Virus record (IMG/VR): IMGVR_UViG_3300009496_000062
Span: 1 to 26,054 of that record
Source of the DNA: a virus
DNA length: 26,054 bases
Direction: 5' to 3' (one strand)
The notes under the pieces were generated by a model, which worked only from the letters and a program-made list of their open reading frames with translations, made no database searches and had not been told where the DNA came from. The first letter of the stretch is position 1; each line of letters begins with the position of its first letter. Positions 24,081-26,054 of the stretch are shown here, piece after piece. A program made the position numbers and the translations under genes.

Positions 24081-26054
24081 TTATATTATTTGTGAAGTTA
24101 CTCCGTCGTTGTCATATCTTTTAAAACCTAAATCCATGCTCTTAACTTGTCTTTTCAAGTTTGGTTTGTATTTATTTTTATTACAAGCCATTATTGCTAA
24201 ACCAGAGCTAATAGAAGCATCATGTTTAGTTCTTTTATTTATATCGAATTGAGACCAATCTTCTAAAGTGCGTTGATGATACATGTCTCCATAACCAGAC
24301 TCACGTAGACCTACAAAGTCTTCTATATAAGCCTCAATAGCTGCAGCATGAACTTGTTTAATGTCTTCACTTGAGTTTGGTATACCACCTATTTCTTTTT
24401 CCGCTATAGAAAGTTTATTCCAAACTTTATCTGGTCTGTTAATACTAAACTGCCTATAGCCTCTTCTTTTTAAATAGTACAACAACCTTGGTTTGTTATT
24501 TTCAGCTAGTATAGGCATACCATAAAAAACTAAAGCCATAAGAACATCTTCAAAAAATATTTCAGCTGTTTGTGGTCTAGCTATATATTCTAAAAAAAAG
24601 TGATTTGGTGGAGCATCTTCTAAAGAGAATTTAGTTAGTCCATGTAACGCTCCTTTAGAACCGCGACCGTCAACAGTACCGCTAATATCATAAGAATCAC
24701 AACCAAATGCTCCAATGTGTTCGTTACCTGGGTATTTAACTCCATTTTTATTTATTACGTTATTTTGTAAATCTAATGGAGGAACCCAACTAACATTAAA
24801 TCTACCATTTTTAGAAGGTAAAAAAACAACACTAGTATCCTTAACACCTTTTAACCATTGAAAATTACCAACAGTCGTTTGTACTGTATTATTTAATTCT
24901 TCATTAAAATCTATTTGTTCGTATATTTTAGTTAGATTAAATAATGAAGATTTAATTTCGTCTCTGAAAGCGTGTTTTTCAGTTCTTGGAAATTGCCTGT
25001 AATATTCATTTAAACTGTCAGGATCGTCTTTTAACCCGTCAACTTCGTTTTCCCAGTGCTCGATAACTCCTGTTTCAACTTCAATACCATCAACTCCGAA
25101 TGTTTTATTTTTTGGCGTAACGAATACAGGTGATCCAAAAGTATCCATGAATCCTTCGTAGTTCCACTCCATAGGGATGAATAAAGAATACAGTCCAGAA
25201 GCTGTTTGTCCGTTTTTATTTCTTCTTGTAACGTCTGAACTGTCGTATAATTTCTTAAAGTTGTTTCCACCTTTTTCTAAAGCATTTGAAGTTGAACCCA
25301 TCATACATTTACCTACGATCCTACGACCTAGTCTTAATGTAGTTTTTGTAACCCTCCAGTTATTTAATATGTTATCAGGTCTCTCCCATTTACCACTTTC
25401 ATCATGAGCTAATAGCTTTAGCTTTTCACCATCGTAAGAGTTGTCACCTGTGTTTTTCCAGTCAATAGTTGTATCTAAACCTCTTAACTCTTTTAGCTTT
25501 ACATTATCATCTAGTTTACGTCTAGTAAGCTTTGAAGCTGGAACCCTATATGCCAACTCAGTCTTCGGCCGATCCATACCGTCTTGAATTGGCTTGAAGA
25601 AAAATGGATAATTAACGGATATTGGTACAACTTTATCTGTAAACATTTTTTTTGCGTCTGATCCAGTTTTTGAAAGTATACCGAACCTAGCATCTGAAGA
25701 TATTGTTGCTTGGTTAACAAGTTCTGATGATGACATAAACGAAAACCCAGATCGTCTGTTTTTAAGGTAGCACATCCCGTAACACCTGTTATCTGCTTTA
25801 CATGCTTCCCAAAATATAAAGAACAATCTATTTGCTTCCCTGTAGTCTGCTGCACCAACGTCAATCTTTGACCATTGTAAGTACATGTAATGAGTACCAG
25901 TAATATAAGTAGGAATATTGTTATTATAAAACCAGTAACCTTGTTCTCTTCTTTTAAACTCTTCATCTATGTAATCGTACCACTTTTCTTTAAATTCAGT
26001 TGGGTATTCTTCCCAGTCAAATCTGCTTTTTATTCTACTTAATTCTTTCGGGTA
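24081..26054 (-). CDS. terL: Terminase large subunit, N-terminus outside window
   Basis: The frame is open from the stop at 24081 to the right edge, 658 codons. An internal Met at 25886 is not the start, because the codons upstream read the conserved QGYWFYNNNIPTYITGTHY. The ATPase domain shows an atypical Walker A at visible residues 99-106 (RRSGFSF), Walker B with LLAHDE at about 214-219, and the coupling motif MMGSTSNA. The RuvC-like nuclease domain shows an acidic residue in GAFGCDSYD (D453), one in LAENNKPR (E518) and one in KHDASISSG (D612), the expected catalytic triad order. It is the packaging motor and the headful or site-specific cutting nuclease. The sequence resembles crAss-like and related Bacteroidota phage terminases. 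The small terminase is not in the window. Confidence 0.93.
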   Translation of the reverse strand, partial: YPKELSRIKSRFDWEEYPTEFKEKWYDYIDEEFKRREQGYWFYNNNIPTYITGTHYMYLQWSKIDVGAADYREANRLFFIFWEACKADNRCYGMCYLKNRRSGFSFMSSSELVNQATISSDARFGILSKTGSDAKKMFTDKVVPISVNYPFFFKPIQDGMDRPKTELAYRVPASKLTRRKLDDNVKLKELRGLDTTIDWKNTGDNSYDGEKLKLLAHDESGKWERPDNILNNWRVTKTTLRLGRRIVGKCMMGSTSNALEKGGNNFKKLYDSSDVTRRNKNGQTASGLYSLFIPMEWNYEGFMDTFGSPVFVTPKNKTFGVDGIEVETGVIEHWENEVDGLKDDPDSLNEYYRQFPRTEKHAFRDEIKSSLFNLTKIYEQIDFNEELNNTVQTTVGNFQWLKGVKDTSVVFLPSKNGRFNVSWVPPLDLQNNVINKNGVKYPGNEHIGAFGCDSYDISGTVDGRGSKGALHGLTKFSLEDAPPNHFFLEYIARPQTAEIFFEDVLMALVFYGMPILAENNKPRLLYYLKRRGYRQFSINRPDKVWNKLSIAEKEIGGIPNSSEDIKQVHAAAIEAYIEDFVGLRESGYGDMYHQRTLEDWSQFDINKRTKHDASISSGLAIMACNKNKYKPNLKRQVKSMDLGFKRYDNDGVTSQII

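Noticed and set aside
25884-25886. Met as the terminase start
   Set aside because: The frame continues upstream to the window edge with recognisable terminase sequence, so this Met is internal.
25511-25966. A 151-residue minus-strand frame with a hydrophobic N-terminus
   Set aside because: It overlaps, in another frame, the terminase region including its Walker A segment and the conserved YWFYNN stretch. The terminase frame is clearly the coding one.
1-26054. tRNA genes, CRISPR arrays, transposons, integrase or attachment sites
   Set aside because: No gap exceeds 72 bp, no cloverleaf or regularly spaced repeats were seen in the gaps, and no recombinase or transposase motif occurs in any frame read.

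Overview
The window is a block of the structural-gene region of a tailed double-stranded DNA phage with a short, podovirus-type tail. I see 14 genes, all on the minus strand and packed 3-72 bp apart, so transcription runs from the right edge to the left. Both edges cut a gene: the large terminase loses its N-terminus on the right, and a very large virion protein loses its C-terminus on the left. There is no plus-strand gene, tRNA, CRISPR array, insertion sequence or integrase. The DNA is AT-rich, arginine is coded mostly by AGA, and start codons are preceded by AT-only leaders without a Shine-Dalgarno sequence. Together with protein sequences that I recognise from environmental and crAss-like phages, this points to a phage of Bacteroidota, probably a marine flavobacterium. 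That host call is inference.

Layout in transcription order. Packaging and head (26054 to 18597): large terminase, portal, scaffold with an AT-hook-like motif, HK97-type major capsid protein and a small Gly/Ala-rich head-associated protein. A strong intrinsic terminator with a UUCG loop follows. Next is a 249-residue protein of unknown function (18530 to 17781), closed by a second intrinsic terminator. Tail (17722 to 8048): two ring/adaptor (tail tubular A or gp4-like) proteins, then a 1741-residue and a 758-residue protein that look like parts of the tail stabilisation/nozzle assembly. Ejection module (8041 to 1): a small GNAT-fold protein, a glycine-zipper internal protein, an 831-residue internal protein and a giant protein of at least 1466 residues with coiled coils, hydrophobic segments and an HExxH zinc-peptidase motif.

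How the genes work together: terminase and portal package DNA into a shell built by the capsid protein on the scaffold. The ring proteins and the stabilisation/nozzle proteins close the head and form the short tail. The last block would be packed inside the capsid and ejected through the envelope, like T7 gp14-gp15-gp16. The two terminators lie between the head genes and the tail genes, the place where T7 has its Tphi terminator, and could lower expression from high-copy head proteins to low-copy tail proteins.

The points most worth a second look are the metallopeptidase motif and the N-terminal 28-residue tandem repeat in the giant ejection protein, the degenerate GNAT protein in the ejection module, the terminator-bracketed 249-residue gene, the two-gene stabilisation/nozzle unit, and the AT-hook-like motif in the scaffold. 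No tail-fibre gene is recognisable here, so receptor binding is either outside the window or carried by the 1741-residue protein.
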